DNA of 64,000 nucleotides from Coptis chinensis (GCA_015680905.1 CM027378.1:3596001-3660000); one strand, 5' to 3'. Positions 53,964 through 64,000 are shown, counted from the first letter of the stretch. Notes: generated from the sequence alone by a model not told the origin. Numbers and translations are program-made.

Positions 53964-56382
53964 ATGACTAACAAATATCATGCAATAAGCAACATCAACA
54001 TCACAAATTTAGATACTCCATGGAAGCTACAAGTCAGAGTCGTACGTAAGTGGGACGATCTTTATGCATCAAATCTTGCTATCAAAAGTAAAGATGTTCT
54101 ATTGATAGATGAACAAGTAAGCTATTTACTTTCTTCATGTGATTCAAACACTCTTTAATAAAAGAAAATTAATAATGCTAATTACCATTTAATATCACAT
54201 GGACATGAAATCCAAGCCATGTATCCGTTAAACTTAACAAAAACATTCAATAACCATCTTGAAGAAGACACGGTAATAGTTTTGGAAAATTTCACAGTTA
54301 TTAAAAGTGACAGAGGTTTTCGTACTGCAAATCATGACTTCAAACTTGAGTTCAATGATAAAACAATAATCAAGGAAACCAACAAGCAAGGTGTTCAAAT
54401 ACCAAGAAACATGTTCTTATTCACACCTTTCGAAGACATTCATTTAAGAGAAGACAATATGGTACTCACAGGTATACTTCCAAACTGTGAAAATAAATGT
54501 TATTTTTTTGTTAAAATAACAAAACAAACAATAACTTATTTTGTTATATTGCAGCTGTTGTCAGAATGCTACTCAATGTCAAACCAAAAAAAACGTCAAT
54601 TATCAGAGGCGGTATTACAAGACAAAGGCGTGACATTATACTTGCAGATGAGAGGTATGAATATTTTTGAATTAAATCTTCTATATAAAAAACTTTAATA
54701 CCCATTGACTCATTTTTTTTTGTGTTAAATGAATTTTTCTGTCTTAAATGCAGATATAGAACAATGAAAATTACTTTGTGGGGCCGTACTATGGATCAAA
54801 TTCCACATGATTTTGACCGTTCACCAGACAAAGTATATGTCTTGATAGTGACGTCCACTTCTGTTAAAAGATTTAAGAGTAATTACTTCTTTATACATAT
54901 AAATAATTTTGGATTTGTTTATCAAAATAAGTTACAATACCATCTAATATTTAAACCCGGCCAGGTTATTATCTCCAGTCAACATTCGCTACCAAGATAT
55001 ATACAAATCTTGAAATTCCAGAAGTGGAATCCATTATAGAAAGGTAAGATTTATTTAATTTTTTTTTTTAATGTATAGATAGACAACAACGTTTACACCT
55101 TATTTTAATCATTTAACATGCAGAGCCCCGGAAATCAAGACGGAAGCAGCAGAAGTGCATGAAGGAAATATAAATTCAATCCAAATAAAAAAAGAAGATG
55201 AGTTTCAAACCTTGGCAGAAATAATGGATTTGGATAACACTGTAAAGGTAAGAACTACCTATTTTACTTAAAAAATGAAATTAGAAAACAATCTAAATGA
55301 ATTAATTTTATTTGTCAACAGGAGAAATCATACATGTGCAAAGCAATGGTTTCCAGAGTCTATGATGACAACGTCAAATCACTGTGGTACTACAAAGCGT
55401 GCAAAAAATGTGTCAGTGGACTCGATGAAATCAACAATAAATTTTGGTGCAAAAGATGCAAAAAATTTCCAGAAATTCTCAAAAGGTATCATTTAAATTG
55501 TTTTTTTCTTATATATATACATTAATTTAATACATTCACACAACAGGTACAAGGTCAACATTGTGATTTCAGACAAATCAACATTTGTCAATGCAGTTGC
55601 ATTTGGAAATATAGCAAAAATAATGCTCAAATATTCAGAAAATGAACTCTACAAAATTGGAGAAGAGGTATTGTATTTCTTATTCAGCCAATTATACTAA
55701 AGTCAATTTCAAAGAAAAATTATCTTTTAATTTTACTTTGTAAAGGATGACAAAGATATGATGAATAAAATATTGCAAAGTCCTGTCGGGAAGGAGTTTG
55801 TTTTCCGTATAAAGGAATCAAACAACAACAACAACTACAGCACAAAGGCATTCACTATTTTATATGTCGTTCCTGAAAGCATTGATCAAGAAGAAGTATG
55901 TAAACCTATTTATAATGTTTGTTTAATATCATCTGATACATGCTATTTTATTATTATATATTGTTTAATTTCTTTTATTTATTTAACAGAAATCAGAATC
56001 AAGCCAAACATCTTTGGAGCTATCAACCCCTGAGAAAACTACTATGACACCATCACAAATTATAGATCTCACAGAAAAGGTATTATTCAACTTAACTACC
56101 ATATCTTACACAAAACAATTATTATACCACTTTTAAATTTTTTGGGTTTTACATCTATTAATGCAGGAATCAAATTCAGATCAATTCACACCAACTGATT
56201 CAATAAAAAAGGTAAATCCATTCATTAGAAAAGTAAATTTCTAACTTTCATTAAAATTACCCAAAAAAATTAACAATATTGTGTGCAACATTTAGGAATG
56301 GAAGACTAAAAAGACCATTAAAACAGAACCTCCAGAAGAAACACCAAAAAAAAAAAAAAGCTTGCAAAAGCTTGAAATTTAA
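53964..56382 (+). CDS. RPA1-like single-stranded DNA-binding protein, 12 exons, intact
   Basis: Replication protein A 70-kDa subunit-like protein of the type carried by plant Helitrons. Exons: 53964-54116, 54165-54471, 54555-54654, 54754-54878, 54965-55043, 55124-55247, 55322-55485, 55547-55667, 55746-55895, 55990-56079, 56167-56211, 56296-56382. They sum to 463 aa plus stop with all phases consistent. Visible: an N-terminal OB-fold region (TPWKLQVRVVRKWDDLY, DTVIVLENFTVIKSD), a middle DUF223-like part (RYRTMKITLWGRTMDQIPHD, ATKIYTNLEIPEV), then a zinc ribbon with Cys272/275/288/291 (ACKKC, WCKRC) of the Rep_fac-A_C domain. The tail is Lys-rich (KKTIKTEPPEETPKKKK). The first intron is only 48 nt, unusually short. 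It follows the broken RepHel on the same strand. Whether it is expressed, or a Helitron relic or host gene, is unknown. Confidence 0.8.
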
Positions 56383-56389
56383 GGTAAAC

Positions 56390-57160
56390 AAAGTACATGA
56401 TTGAATTTATTTCATTATAGTGCTATAATCCATTTCTGAGTTAAATAATTATTTTTTCTGATTTAATTGTTTTGAAAGATGAGCTTGAGGAGTGATATTC
56501 AGCAATTTGCATTAATTAGGAAGTCCGAAACAATGGATTAGTATATTTGATTGTTAGATTTTTTTTTTTTAAATTTTTTTTTTTCCGATTCGGATTGTGC
56601 TTGAATACTAAGTTTTGCACCAATTTCTTTTTGATTATATTGTTTTTGATTCATATCATTTCAAGCATTTTATCATTTAATGTACTTTGGTTAAGTTATT
56701 CAATTCTATTATACCATTTAAGTTTGATTGAAGGCAGATACAGTTCGTCAATTTTAATATTGAAGATAGTTTATATTTTAAACCAATATCAGTATGTGTA
56801 TCTTCGAATATAGGAACTTCAATTAGTGGTTTAGTTAGTTGCTAATTACATTAAAAAATGAGTAAAAAATATATAGAATAGAAGAATCAGAAAAAAAGAG
56901 AGTAACAATTAGAGAAATAAGAAAAATTAGTAGTTTAGCAGACTAACCTGAGAATTTAATCATAGAGAATGATGAAAAATATCTTAATGATAGAAGCAAA
57001 TCAAGTGTTCTTTTTGCGGCAGCGATGTCCTGTGGTGAATTAGTCATAGGCTCAAACCAAAATCCTAGAAGTGTTATTCCTATATGGCCTCTTTGCTTTT
57101 CCTACAAATGAAGCATAATTTGTTAATGCCAACTTTCTTACTGCAATAGCAGAGTCACCA
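56390..57160. other. RPA-like 3' flank
   Basis: Very AT-rich, with T-runs near 56560. No gene seen. A Helitron 3' hairpin plus CTRR end was looked for here and not found. Confidence 0.35.
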
Positions 57161-58316
57161 AAATCACTATTCTTAGTAATTCTCATGGTCTAAGGATGTA
57201 CAAGAGGATGAAGGGGAGAGAAGTAAAACACCGCACGTTGTTCTCAGATAAATGCACCTGGCCGCCGCATGCGACAAGAAGATAATGTGAGCACCAATGT
57301 ACGGCTCGTCGTTGAAGTCTCCTTTTGTACAATTAACACCAAATGGGTAAGAGAAGCTGCCTAGTGGCAAGCATGTCGACACTATTTCCATCGATAGTCC
57401 ATATGTTCGGGTTCATTGAAAGTCATCCAAGTGTTTACTCTGTCTCCAAATTCTTTGAAACATACATCAAGATATGCGGTGAAATCCTCACCGCAATAGA
57501 ACCAACAATAAAGGAGAAGACATTTAGACTACCCCTTGAACCGACAATCGCCATTATCAGGCAAGTGATGGAATAATTACATGAACTTTCGTAACATGAG
57601 GTTCAATTCTGTAGGATCAATCGGGGAAAGAAGAAAAGTTTTCATACACAAATGGCATGAATGAAAGCCTATCATTGTTATTTCACTAATACTTTCATAG
57701 TTGTGGATTCTTTATCCGATACAAAGGGAAACAATGATATTCAAAGGCAGTACCAGAGTTGACAAGTTGATCGATGAGATTGTTGTAATAATTCAAGCCT
57801 TTGGGGTTGATGACTCCATGCCCATCTACAAGAAAGGATATTGCAAACAAGCAAAGTTCAAAATACATTCAATTAACAAAGAAATGAAGTAGTAATGACT
57901 TGAGGAATTGGAATATAGTGGGCATACCGGGAATGAGCCTAGACCAAGAAATAGAGAACCTATAGGCTATGGCCGACCTTGATCACGCTTATGGAATCCC
58001 ATATGCGTGGAAAGAAGCCCCGCAGGAAGGATGCGAAGAATCTTGGGAATGACTCATTCGATTGAGTAGATACAAGTACGATCATCCACTTGCAGAAGTC
58101 AAATAAGGTTAGGGACCAAACTTATTGGGGCACTTGGTCAATCGGGACTTTGAGCGCACTCCACCTCCAATTCTTTCACCGCTAAGGCTTCCCCGACTTG
58201 AAATATTCAGAGGACACCCAAAACAGATGAGCCCTTTGTGTAAACTTGAATTTGAATTCACTTTAGGAAGTAACGCAGTTAAACGTATGGTCCCAAAATC
58301 GAGTGTTGCAGATTAG
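57160..58316 (+). other. Unrecognised coding-like shreds
   Basis: Several plus-strand stretches have protein-like composition: [20 protein letters not shown] with [20 protein letters not shown] (57370-57576), DKLIDEIVVIIQAFGVDDSM (about 57760-57820), LDHAYGIPYAWKEAPQEGCE (57976-58035) and NRDFERTPPPILSPLRLPRL (58140-58200). They are in different frames with stops between. I could not assign a family; a decayed retroelement or captured gene is possible. Confidence 0.35.
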
Positions 58317-58535
58317 GCTAACCTTCATTCAAGCAAACACCATTTTTCCTCATTCGCTCTATACTTTCTGCTATGGTCAACCCAGCAGTCCCGACAAAAC
58401 CCCATTTCCCACAATTGCAAATGGCTTCTTCCAAGTACAAAAGTATATCAGGTAAAATATCTACACGACATTTTTTGTTCTTATTAGCATCCAGATTCCT
58501 AAAGAGAGAACCAGATCTCAATCCATATTCTACAT

Positions 58536-58858
58536 TTGCAATCTTCTTTGCAATCTGTATCTTGCATTTGCTTCAAATCTCCAACCGCCTTTTGCCTTGA
58601 CAACCCATCTTTCATAATAACGAGTATATCTATCTATCAATTGTTTAGCCATCTTTCTTCTCTTCTCTGTCCCGTCTTGCTTTTCTTTCTCATTATAACG
58701 ATTACATGGAGCAAGACACCACCAGCAAAATGCGTGGCGACAAGGAGGTCTGCAGGTCATAAGCATGCATCCGTCATTTTTCTGAATAGGTCTCTTGCAT
58801 TCAGGACAAGCCTTCGGATTCACATTCTTGCAAGATATGCAATTTGTTCCTCTCTGAC
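58536..58858 (-). pseudogene. ARIADNE-type RBR E3 ligase fragment
   Basis: The minus strand reads [40 protein letters not shown] and [20 protein letters not shown], then [20 protein letters not shown]. This matches the RING2/Rcat domain of plant ARIADNE ligases, including the region with the catalytic cysteine (GCMxMTC). The next domain is lost after about 95 residues, and upstream sequence does not continue into RING1. A further open stretch (58521-58318) is not recognised. Confidence 0.8.
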
Positions 58859-59118
58859 CTCTATGTTATTTTCTAGCAAAAATTCATATTCATCTTCGGC
58901 ATCAAGCTCTAAACAAGGGTGTGAGTTCGCTTCAATGCTACTTCTGCATCACTACTTTTCTTGAACACCACTTTAGCACTGCTCATGTCCCTCAAAACGT
59001 CTGTTTTCGATTCCTTTAAACGCCCAAAGCGCCTCAATATCTTATTCAGATTCAATAGCGAGGGAATACAACCTGAATCGGTAAAAGCTCGGCGATAATA
59101 TTGTCGGAGAAATTTCAG

Positions 59119-59406
59119 TTAGAGAAGCACAAGAATGTATGACCGACAATGACCATGGACAATTTGTAGTTTGCTTGAATCCACCGGGACACACTTTTCC
59201 ATGCAAACACCGGCTCCTCTGCTTTCACCAATAGGCTTATCTTTCAACCTCTTATTTTGTGTCAAACAAGAAGACTTCCCATGAGTGTTATAAATGCCGA
59301 AAACTTTGCCTTCACTTTCCAAAACCCACTTTTGTCCAACACTACTGGCCGCTACAACCGCTCCAATTTCCTTAACCATCGATTCAAGAATCGCAAAAGC
59401 AATCAA
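59119..59406 (-). other. Unrecognised ORF, 95 codons
   Basis: A minus-strand ORF with ESMVKEIGAVVAASSVGQKW and KVFGIYNTHGKSSCLTQNKR. It has no motif I know. It lies between the RBR and WD40 fragments, so it may be another captured piece or chance. Confidence 0.3.
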
Positions 59407-59639
59407 CGCTTCAATTACACTTTCAACTTTTCTTAAACTTGAGTATGGTTGCCAATATTGCTCACCGAGAATCCCCTTTTATAAACTCATCACTCATGCA
59501 TAAATCTCGACATATCAAATTGCAAAGGCTCATCAACTTCTGGAAAATTCAAGAGACACTTGCAATTTTATCTACAAGTGCTCCACCAAAATATCTTTAT
59601 AGTTAACTACAAAAATGGTATCTGTACCTTGAACACAAA

Positions 59640-59868
59640 GAAGACTGCAAGGGTATTGTAGCAAACTTCCCATCTTTAGTAAAAGAAACACCCTTGGAGG
59701 CATGTTTCGCCATTGCACATGTACACAAGCCGTGTGTTCACCGGACCAAACCATTAACCGTGAATGAAAATCAGACGTAGTTAAAATATGACGACTATCG
59801 GAACTCTATCTGGCATAAGAAATCCCAGCTGGACCTTCATCTATTTTATAGTATAAACAAAAGATCGA
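59640..59868 (-). pseudogene. WRAP73/WDR8-like WD40 protein fragment
   Basis: The minus strand reads YKIDEGPAGISYAR, SSDSRHILTTSDFHSRLMVW and GEHTACVHVQWRNMPPR. It resembles the plant WRAP73 (WDR8) block KIDEGPAGISYARWSPDSRHILTTSDF...TACVHVQWPKHAS. The Trp codon after SYAR is a stop, and the frame shifts after the WPKHAS-like part. It is an exon-sized relic without other WD repeats nearby. Confidence 0.7.
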
Positions 59869-60357
59869 CCATTGCACTAAGAACCGTAACGGCGCTGCCA
59901 CAAATTTAATGTTTTGACCTCTGCTTCAAACCACAATCCATTTTCCAGCGCACATCCAAAAGATACCAGGTCTTCCATTTCCCACTTGTGTGTAGCATCA
60001 TGGTCCCAACCTATAATTACCACCTGCCATAAAGTGGCCTTCCATGTATACAGCTGCATTTTGGGCATGAAGCCCATCCATCACTACAAACTGCATATCC
60101 TCTGAAGGTTTCCAATGTCGTCTCCTTTGGTTTATGCACTAGTTATTTATTTGTTTCTGATCCAAACCAGTTCATTCCGATAAAGCAACCTTCTCTGTCT
60201 CCTGTTTCAATGACCAAAATATAATATGTTACAACATAAAAGAGCTATAGTTAATGAATCCTTAGATTTAAGAATTTCCAACTCAATTTCTACGTGGGAC
60301 TTATCGACGGATATGACCATTTATAGTGTAGTTCCCACTAATTGATTAGCTTTTGCC

Positions 60358-60558
60358 TGCCTTCCTTTGGCAATTTACCTTTCTTCTTTTTCTTTGAAAG
60401 TTCTTGCTTGAGGCTGCCCAACTAACCACTATATTTCTTCAGCAGGTGATTCTTTAGTTCTCTGTCTTCAGCACCTGGATCAATTTCAGGAAGTTCAGTT
60501 TCTCCCCCACTATTGTCTTGATCATCCTCGGATAAACCATCCCCGTCACACTTACCAT
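60358..60558 (-). pseudogene. KNOX class I homeobox gene fragment (ELK exon)
   Basis: The minus strand reads CDGDGLSEDDQDNSGGETEL, EDRELKNHLLKKYSG and LGSLKQELSKKKKKGKLPKE. This is the ELK domain of class I KNOX transcription factors, which act in the shoot meristem. A TAG replaces the codon after KKYSG. The block begins at a CAG acceptor and ends near a splice point (AAGGCAG), so one exon was copied with its intron edges. No homeodomain exon follows. Confidence 0.85.
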
Positions 60559-60559
60559 C

Positions 60560-61330
60560 TGCATGGATCAGTTAAATGAGACATAACCTGAGAACTCTAA
60601 TGCGAGAAAATCAAGGTGACTACGAAATTGCACCTCTTACAAATGCTTACTATATTTAGTGTGCATACTGCTTCATTATAATATACAAAACTTGGTCATA
60701 CAGGGGGGAATTAACACTACGATATTCTCAGATTCAAGATTACGGCTGGAACAAACAATGTCTGATATGCAATGTCTGATATGCAATACGTCTTACATTT
60801 TCATATAGTCGTTCACAGCTCCTAGAACATAACTCCATATTCTGGAAAATATCTTATTTATACCTTACGCACATGTGGGGGCAGATTCAAATAGATTTTT
60901 TTTTTATAAAGTCCAATAACAATAATAATGATCCAAAACCATTCAAATTCAACTAAAAATGGGCCCAAATAACTAGATAACTGTTTACAACTTCTTTTCC
61001 ACATCAAATACATAAAAAGCAAGTCCTAGATAACTACCAAAACAATAACTAAACAATTTCAGTTTAAGTCAACATCTAAAAGAAATCCTATAAATACATA
61101 ATTATATTTATAAAATTTTGCTCATCAATCTCTACTTTCAAGCCAAAGAAAAAAGGTCGTATCTTTTACTTCACACATATATCTTCTTTCAGTTTTTTTC
61201 CTGCTTTAGCCAAAGAAAAAAAATATCATCTCTTCTACTTACCACCTATAAATTCTCTTATTTTTTTCTTACGCTTTTCAAAAAATAATTGTATTGTTAC
61301 ATTTATTTAAATTACAAATTGATTTGTTTT
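60560..61330. other. Non-coding region before small ORF
   Basis: AT-rich. The part 61140-61334 looks like a 5' leader with an intron ending in TTTTGCAG just before the next start codon, similar in style to the RPA-like gene leader. The motif AGCCAAAGAAAAAA occurs twice (about 61140 and 61209). Confidence 0.35.
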
Positions 61331-61337
61331 GCAGACA

Positions 61338-61763
61338 ATGACAATTGTTCCAGTTTCATTCAAAAGTGTACTGAAAAGAACACTCAAGAAAATTAACACA
61401 CCTGAAGCAGTCTATGGAGTAAAGCTTAACGAAAACAATCAATTTGAAGCATGGGTCAAAATTGAGATCACTACATACAAAAGTTATACTCAAAAGATTC
61501 TCGGAGAAAGAAAATGTACGAGGATTGATTCAGAACAGTCAGCAGCAAAAAATGCAATAAAGTACTTACAAGATGTCTACAACAAATTACAGATATATGA
61601 CAGCAATTTTGATCTTCTACAACACTACATTGGGATTAATAAAGATCAAGAAAAAATAATATGTAGTTTGATTGAGACAAAAAAGAGTTTGGAAAGAAAA
61701 TTAGCAATGGCATATGGTAGTATTGACAATCCGATATGCATAATCGACAACGTCGATGAATAA
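61338..61763 (+). CDS. Small intact ORF with possible dsRNA-binding-like segment
   Basis: 141 codons starting at the ATG that follows a TTTTGCAG acceptor-like site. The segment FEAWVKIEITTYKSYTQKIL followed by GERKCTRIDSEQSAAKNAIK and YLQDVY has the look of a double-stranded RNA-binding motif: a beta strand pair, then a helix with the SAAxNAIxYL pattern. The second half (LLQHYIGINKDQEKIICSLI, ETKKSLERKLAMAYGS) could form a coiled coil. There is no signal peptide. I recognise no named family; similarity to a dsRBD is an inference from pattern alone. The last 36 codons and the 3' region are duplicated downstream. Confidence 0.55.
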   Translation: MTIVPVSFKSVLKRTLKKINTPEAVYGVKLNENNQFEAWVKIEITTYKSYTQKILGERKCTRIDSEQSAAKNAIKYLQDVYNKLQIYDSNFDLLQHYIGINKDQEKIICSLIETKKSLERKLAMAYGSIDNPICIIDNVDE

Positions 61764-62494
61764 ATCAGACAAATCATCGATGTTTACTATGATTACAGAA
61801 TAAGTTGTTAGTTCGTTTGTTTACTCAAATTATTTTAAGAGTAATTTTCATTTATTTGTTCGTTTAATAGTTATTTGAAGAGACAATTCATTCAATTCAA
61901 TGATTTTAGAATAAGTTGTTAGTTCATTTGTTTACTCAAATTATTTTAAGAGTAATCTTCATTTATTTGTCCAATCAAGTTTGATTAAATTTTCAAATGT
62001 GTTTGCTTATTTCCCTTTAACACCAATTTATTTGTAACACTCCAACTTATCTAATAACAAACTTTTCAACACCTAATAATATGTAGTTTGATTGAGACAA
62101 AAAAGAGTTTGGAAAGAAAATTAGCAATGCCATATGGTAGTATTGACAATCCGATATGCATAATCGACAACGTCGATGAATAAATCAGACAAATCATCGA
62201 TGTTTACTGTGATTACAGAATAAGTTGTTAGTTCGTTTGTTTACTCAAATTATTTTAAGAGTAATTTTCATTTATTTGTTCGTTTAATAGTTATTTGAAA
62301 AGACAATTCATTCAATTCAATGATTTTAGAATAAGTTGTTAGTTCATTTGTTTACTCAAATTATTTTAAGAGTAATTTTCATTTATTTGTCCAATCAAGT
62401 TTGATTAAATTTTCAAATGTGTTTGCTTATTTCCCTTTAACACTAATTTATTTGTAACACTCCAACTTATCCAATAACAAACTTTTCAACAACA
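61655..62494 (+). repeat. 420-bp tandem duplication of ORF 3' end
   Basis: 61655-62074 and 62075-62494 are head-to-tail copies with only a handful of differences (for example GCAATGGCATATGG against GCAATGCCATATGG). The unit starts in the ORF at AATAATATGTAGTTTGATTG and includes its stop and 3' flank. Inside each unit, GAATAAGTTGTTAGTTC(G/A)TTTG with about 70 bp following occurs twice, so it is a repeat within a repeat. The high identity indicates a recent event. Confidence 0.95.
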
Positions 62495-62741
62495 AATACG
62501 TTCACTACCAATTATTAATTCAGAAACTAGATAACTCTTAACAATTTGTTAGATAACTCTTAACAATTTGTGTTACACTCAAATTCTAAAACAATACCTA
62601 AAAGAAAACCTATCAAATTTTCATTTTGCTATTTTGTACCGTAATTCCTTTTAGATAACCCTTAGCAATTTGTGTTTCACTCAACTTCTAAAACAATACC
62701 TAAAAGAAAAATGGATAAACAGATCCCATATATTTGACATA

Positions 62742-62966
62742 ACTATATTCTTCAGAGTCATGGCTCCATGTCACACTGGCATACCTATGGAAGATGATTC
62801 AATGGATAAACTGAAGTGCGAGGTTGAGTCACCAGAAGAAGTAACATTTCTGAATGCTTCACAAGAGTTTGGATTTCAGTTTTCCCGAAAAACTCGATCG
62901 ACCATGGTTCTTAAGGAGGTCAACCCTACTATAGGATTGATCCAGGATCTATATTGGTGCCGTTGA
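62742..62966 (+). pseudogene. P4-type (ALA) ATPase gene fragment
   Basis: The plus strand reads FFRVMAPCHTGIPMEDDSMD, KLKCEVESPEEVTFLNASQE and FGFQFSRKTRSTMVLKEV. It resembles the nucleotide-binding domain of plant aminophospholipid ATPases (CHTGIP...YEAESPEEVAFLIASQEFGFQF). The match fades after LKEVNPT, and a stop follows at 62964. No phosphorylation motif DKTGT or membrane segments are near. The fragment is one more isolated exon-sized piece. Confidence 0.8.
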
Positions 62967-63152
62967 GGTCGACAGGTTGGCCATTCAATGCCCCATCTGT
63001 TTTCTGAATGGGCTCATGTTCTACCCCTTCCCTGTCTGAAAACTAGTAGTAGTTTCATATATTAAGCTATTTGACGAATTGGTGGTTTGTTCATATTGAA
63101 ATCACGGTGTAACTTTGTTAAAATTTCTGTAGTTTGGAGACCAAGGGCTTAC

Positions 63153-63286
63153 CAGTTTAAACTTCCCAAGCACATATGAGGGTCTCATAGTATCAACGCA
63201 AACGGGATTGTTGTATGTGGAGAACCTAGCTGCTATAATTGATCTTTCCATCTCCCGAGTTGGCACAGTCCTCCTGAATGCAGAAC
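63153..63286 (-). other. Candidate exon of unrecognised gene
   Basis: Bounded by a TTATAG acceptor and a GTAAG donor on the minus strand, it reads SAFRRTVPTREMERSIIAAR, FSTYNNPVCVDTMRPSYVLG and KFKL. The sequence looks well conserved and protein-like but I do not know the family. It would splice to the ATGATGCCCA just upstream, in a frame different from the longer ORF at 63367-63960. Confidence 0.5.
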
Positions 63287-63366
63287 CTATAAGACGCAAC
63301 AACTTAATACAAGCACGATAAGGCTCATGGCTGAAATGAAGAAAAAATTATAGTACTTACTGGGCA

Positions 63367-63960
63367 TCATTTTGTAGTTTCACAAACAGTTGATGATTCT
63401 TTTCCACTAGGTTCTTGATTGATACAATGTGACTCATCCTCATTTGTTTCAGATATTATAATGTCATTTTCCTCGACGTAAGAACACGAGTAGAGAAATG
63501 ATGAAGATGACTCCAATGATATTTCTGACTTCTCAAACGGATGAGGCCTAATTAAAGACATGGTTTGATCATGATTATCGGGACAACAAAAGCCAAGGGC
63601 CCCTTCTTGGTCATTGCCGGAAATGCTGGTCATATTCCAGTTTTCATTATCAATCCAATCAGATGTGAACTCCGGGGAAGGAGATATGATAGGGTCACTG
63701 ATGCTAAGACAACCAAAACTCGGTAAATTAATCTTCTTATCAGCCACAAAGTGAATCTCGCCGTTTCCAATTTGTTCAAATCCATTCTTTTCCATGGAAT
63801 TAAATAATCTTCTTTCCTTTCCAGTATCTTTATTTTCCTCTCCTTTCCTAAAAAGACAATGAAACATAAAGGTTTCACAATCAGACTTCGGCAAATCAAC
63901 TTCATTTCCTATCTGTTCGAGTCCAATCTTTTCTTTCGGATCAAATAAACTTCTTTTCAT
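63367..63960 (-). CDS. Unrecognised ORF, 197 codons, at window edge
   Basis: The minus-strand ORF begins MKRSLFDPKEKIGLEQIGNE and contains an imperfect internal repeat, F(D/N)xxEKxGxEQIGN, twice (near residues 5-20 and 52-66). It is rich in Ser, Glu and Asp, with no membrane segment or catalytic motif seen, and ends ETTK. The frame may continue upstream beyond 64000, since the ATG is not clearly a start. It may be an exon of the same gene as the candidate exon at 63153-63286, but the frames do not join without a shift. Confidence 0.45.
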   Translation of the reverse strand: MKRSLFDPKEKIGLEQIGNEVDLPKSDCETFMFHCLFRKGEENKDTGKERRLFNSMEKNGFEQIGNGEIHFVADKKINLPSFGCLSISDPIISPSPEFTSDWIDNENWNMTSISGNDQEGALGFCCPDNHDQTMSLIRPHPFEKSEISLESSSSFLYSCSYVEENDIIISETNEDESHCINQEPSGKESSTVCETTK

Positions 63961-64000
63961 TCCAGTATCTTCATTTTGTAATTCTTTGTTTCTGACAGGA

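Noticed and set aside
58536..58964. Plus-strand 142-codon ORF
   Set aside because: It is the antisense shadow of the RBR ligase fragment, which has recognisable Cys/His motifs on the minus strand.

Overview
This is plant nuclear DNA, most likely from a eudicot; the species cannot be told from the sequence. Genes have many GT-AG introns, intergenic DNA is AT-rich and full of transposons, and the host genes are plant-specific types (subclass III SnRK2 kinase, RPW8-type helper NLR, plant XRN2/3 exoribonuclease, nuclear tRNA-Trp). Three host genes could be rebuilt exon by exon: an OST1/SnRK2.6-like kinase (+, 1876-8018, 362 aa, intact), an ADR1-like helper NLR (+, 13078-16280, 818 aa, intact) and a 22-exon XRN3-like 5'-3' exoribonuclease (-, 42558-25918). 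The XRN3 model is perfect except for one extra base in exon 4 that puts a stop beside the catalytic GEGEHK motif. The left edge holds a damaged UBX-domain (PUX7-like) fragment.

Layout: 1-1.26 kb PUX7 fragment (-); 1.9-8.0 kb SnRK2 with a LINE remnant and a Mutator-type MITE in its introns; 9.4 kb tRNA-Trp with a partial tandem copy; 10.0-12.4 kb a PIF/Harbinger-type element carrying only a decayed SANT/NAM-associated ORF; 13.1-16.3 kb ADR1-like NLR; 16.6-18.3 kb MITEs and tandem repeats; 18.4-23.8 kb a degenerate Ty1/copia retrotransposon (-) with mismatched ends; 24.1-24.7 kb a Tourist-like MITE; 25.9-42.6 kb XRN3. XRN3 introns hold a 5'-truncated LINE with a 12-bp target-site duplication, a MULE with about 150-bp inverted repeats and a 9-bp duplication, a hAT MITE inside a LINE RNase H remnant, and several copies of a GTGTCC-rich MITE with 8-bp duplications.

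From about 43 to 63 kb there is no ordinary host gene. A decayed Helitron replicase/helicase (46.0-51.1 kb) and an apparently intact 463-aa RPA1-like gene (53.96-56.38 kb) are surrounded by short fragments of unrelated host genes: dynamin-related protein, cytochrome P450, citrate synthase, F-box/kelch, ARIADNE-type RBR ligase, WRAP73-like WD40 protein, KNOX ELK domain, P4-ATPase and possibly a GDSL lipase. Several keep intron boundaries, so capture at the DNA level (Helitron or Pack-MULE style) is the best explanation. A small intact ORF with a possible dsRNA-binding-like segment (61338-61763) sits at the right side, its 3' end duplicated in tandem with a 420-bp period. An unrecognised ORF (-) occupies the right edge.
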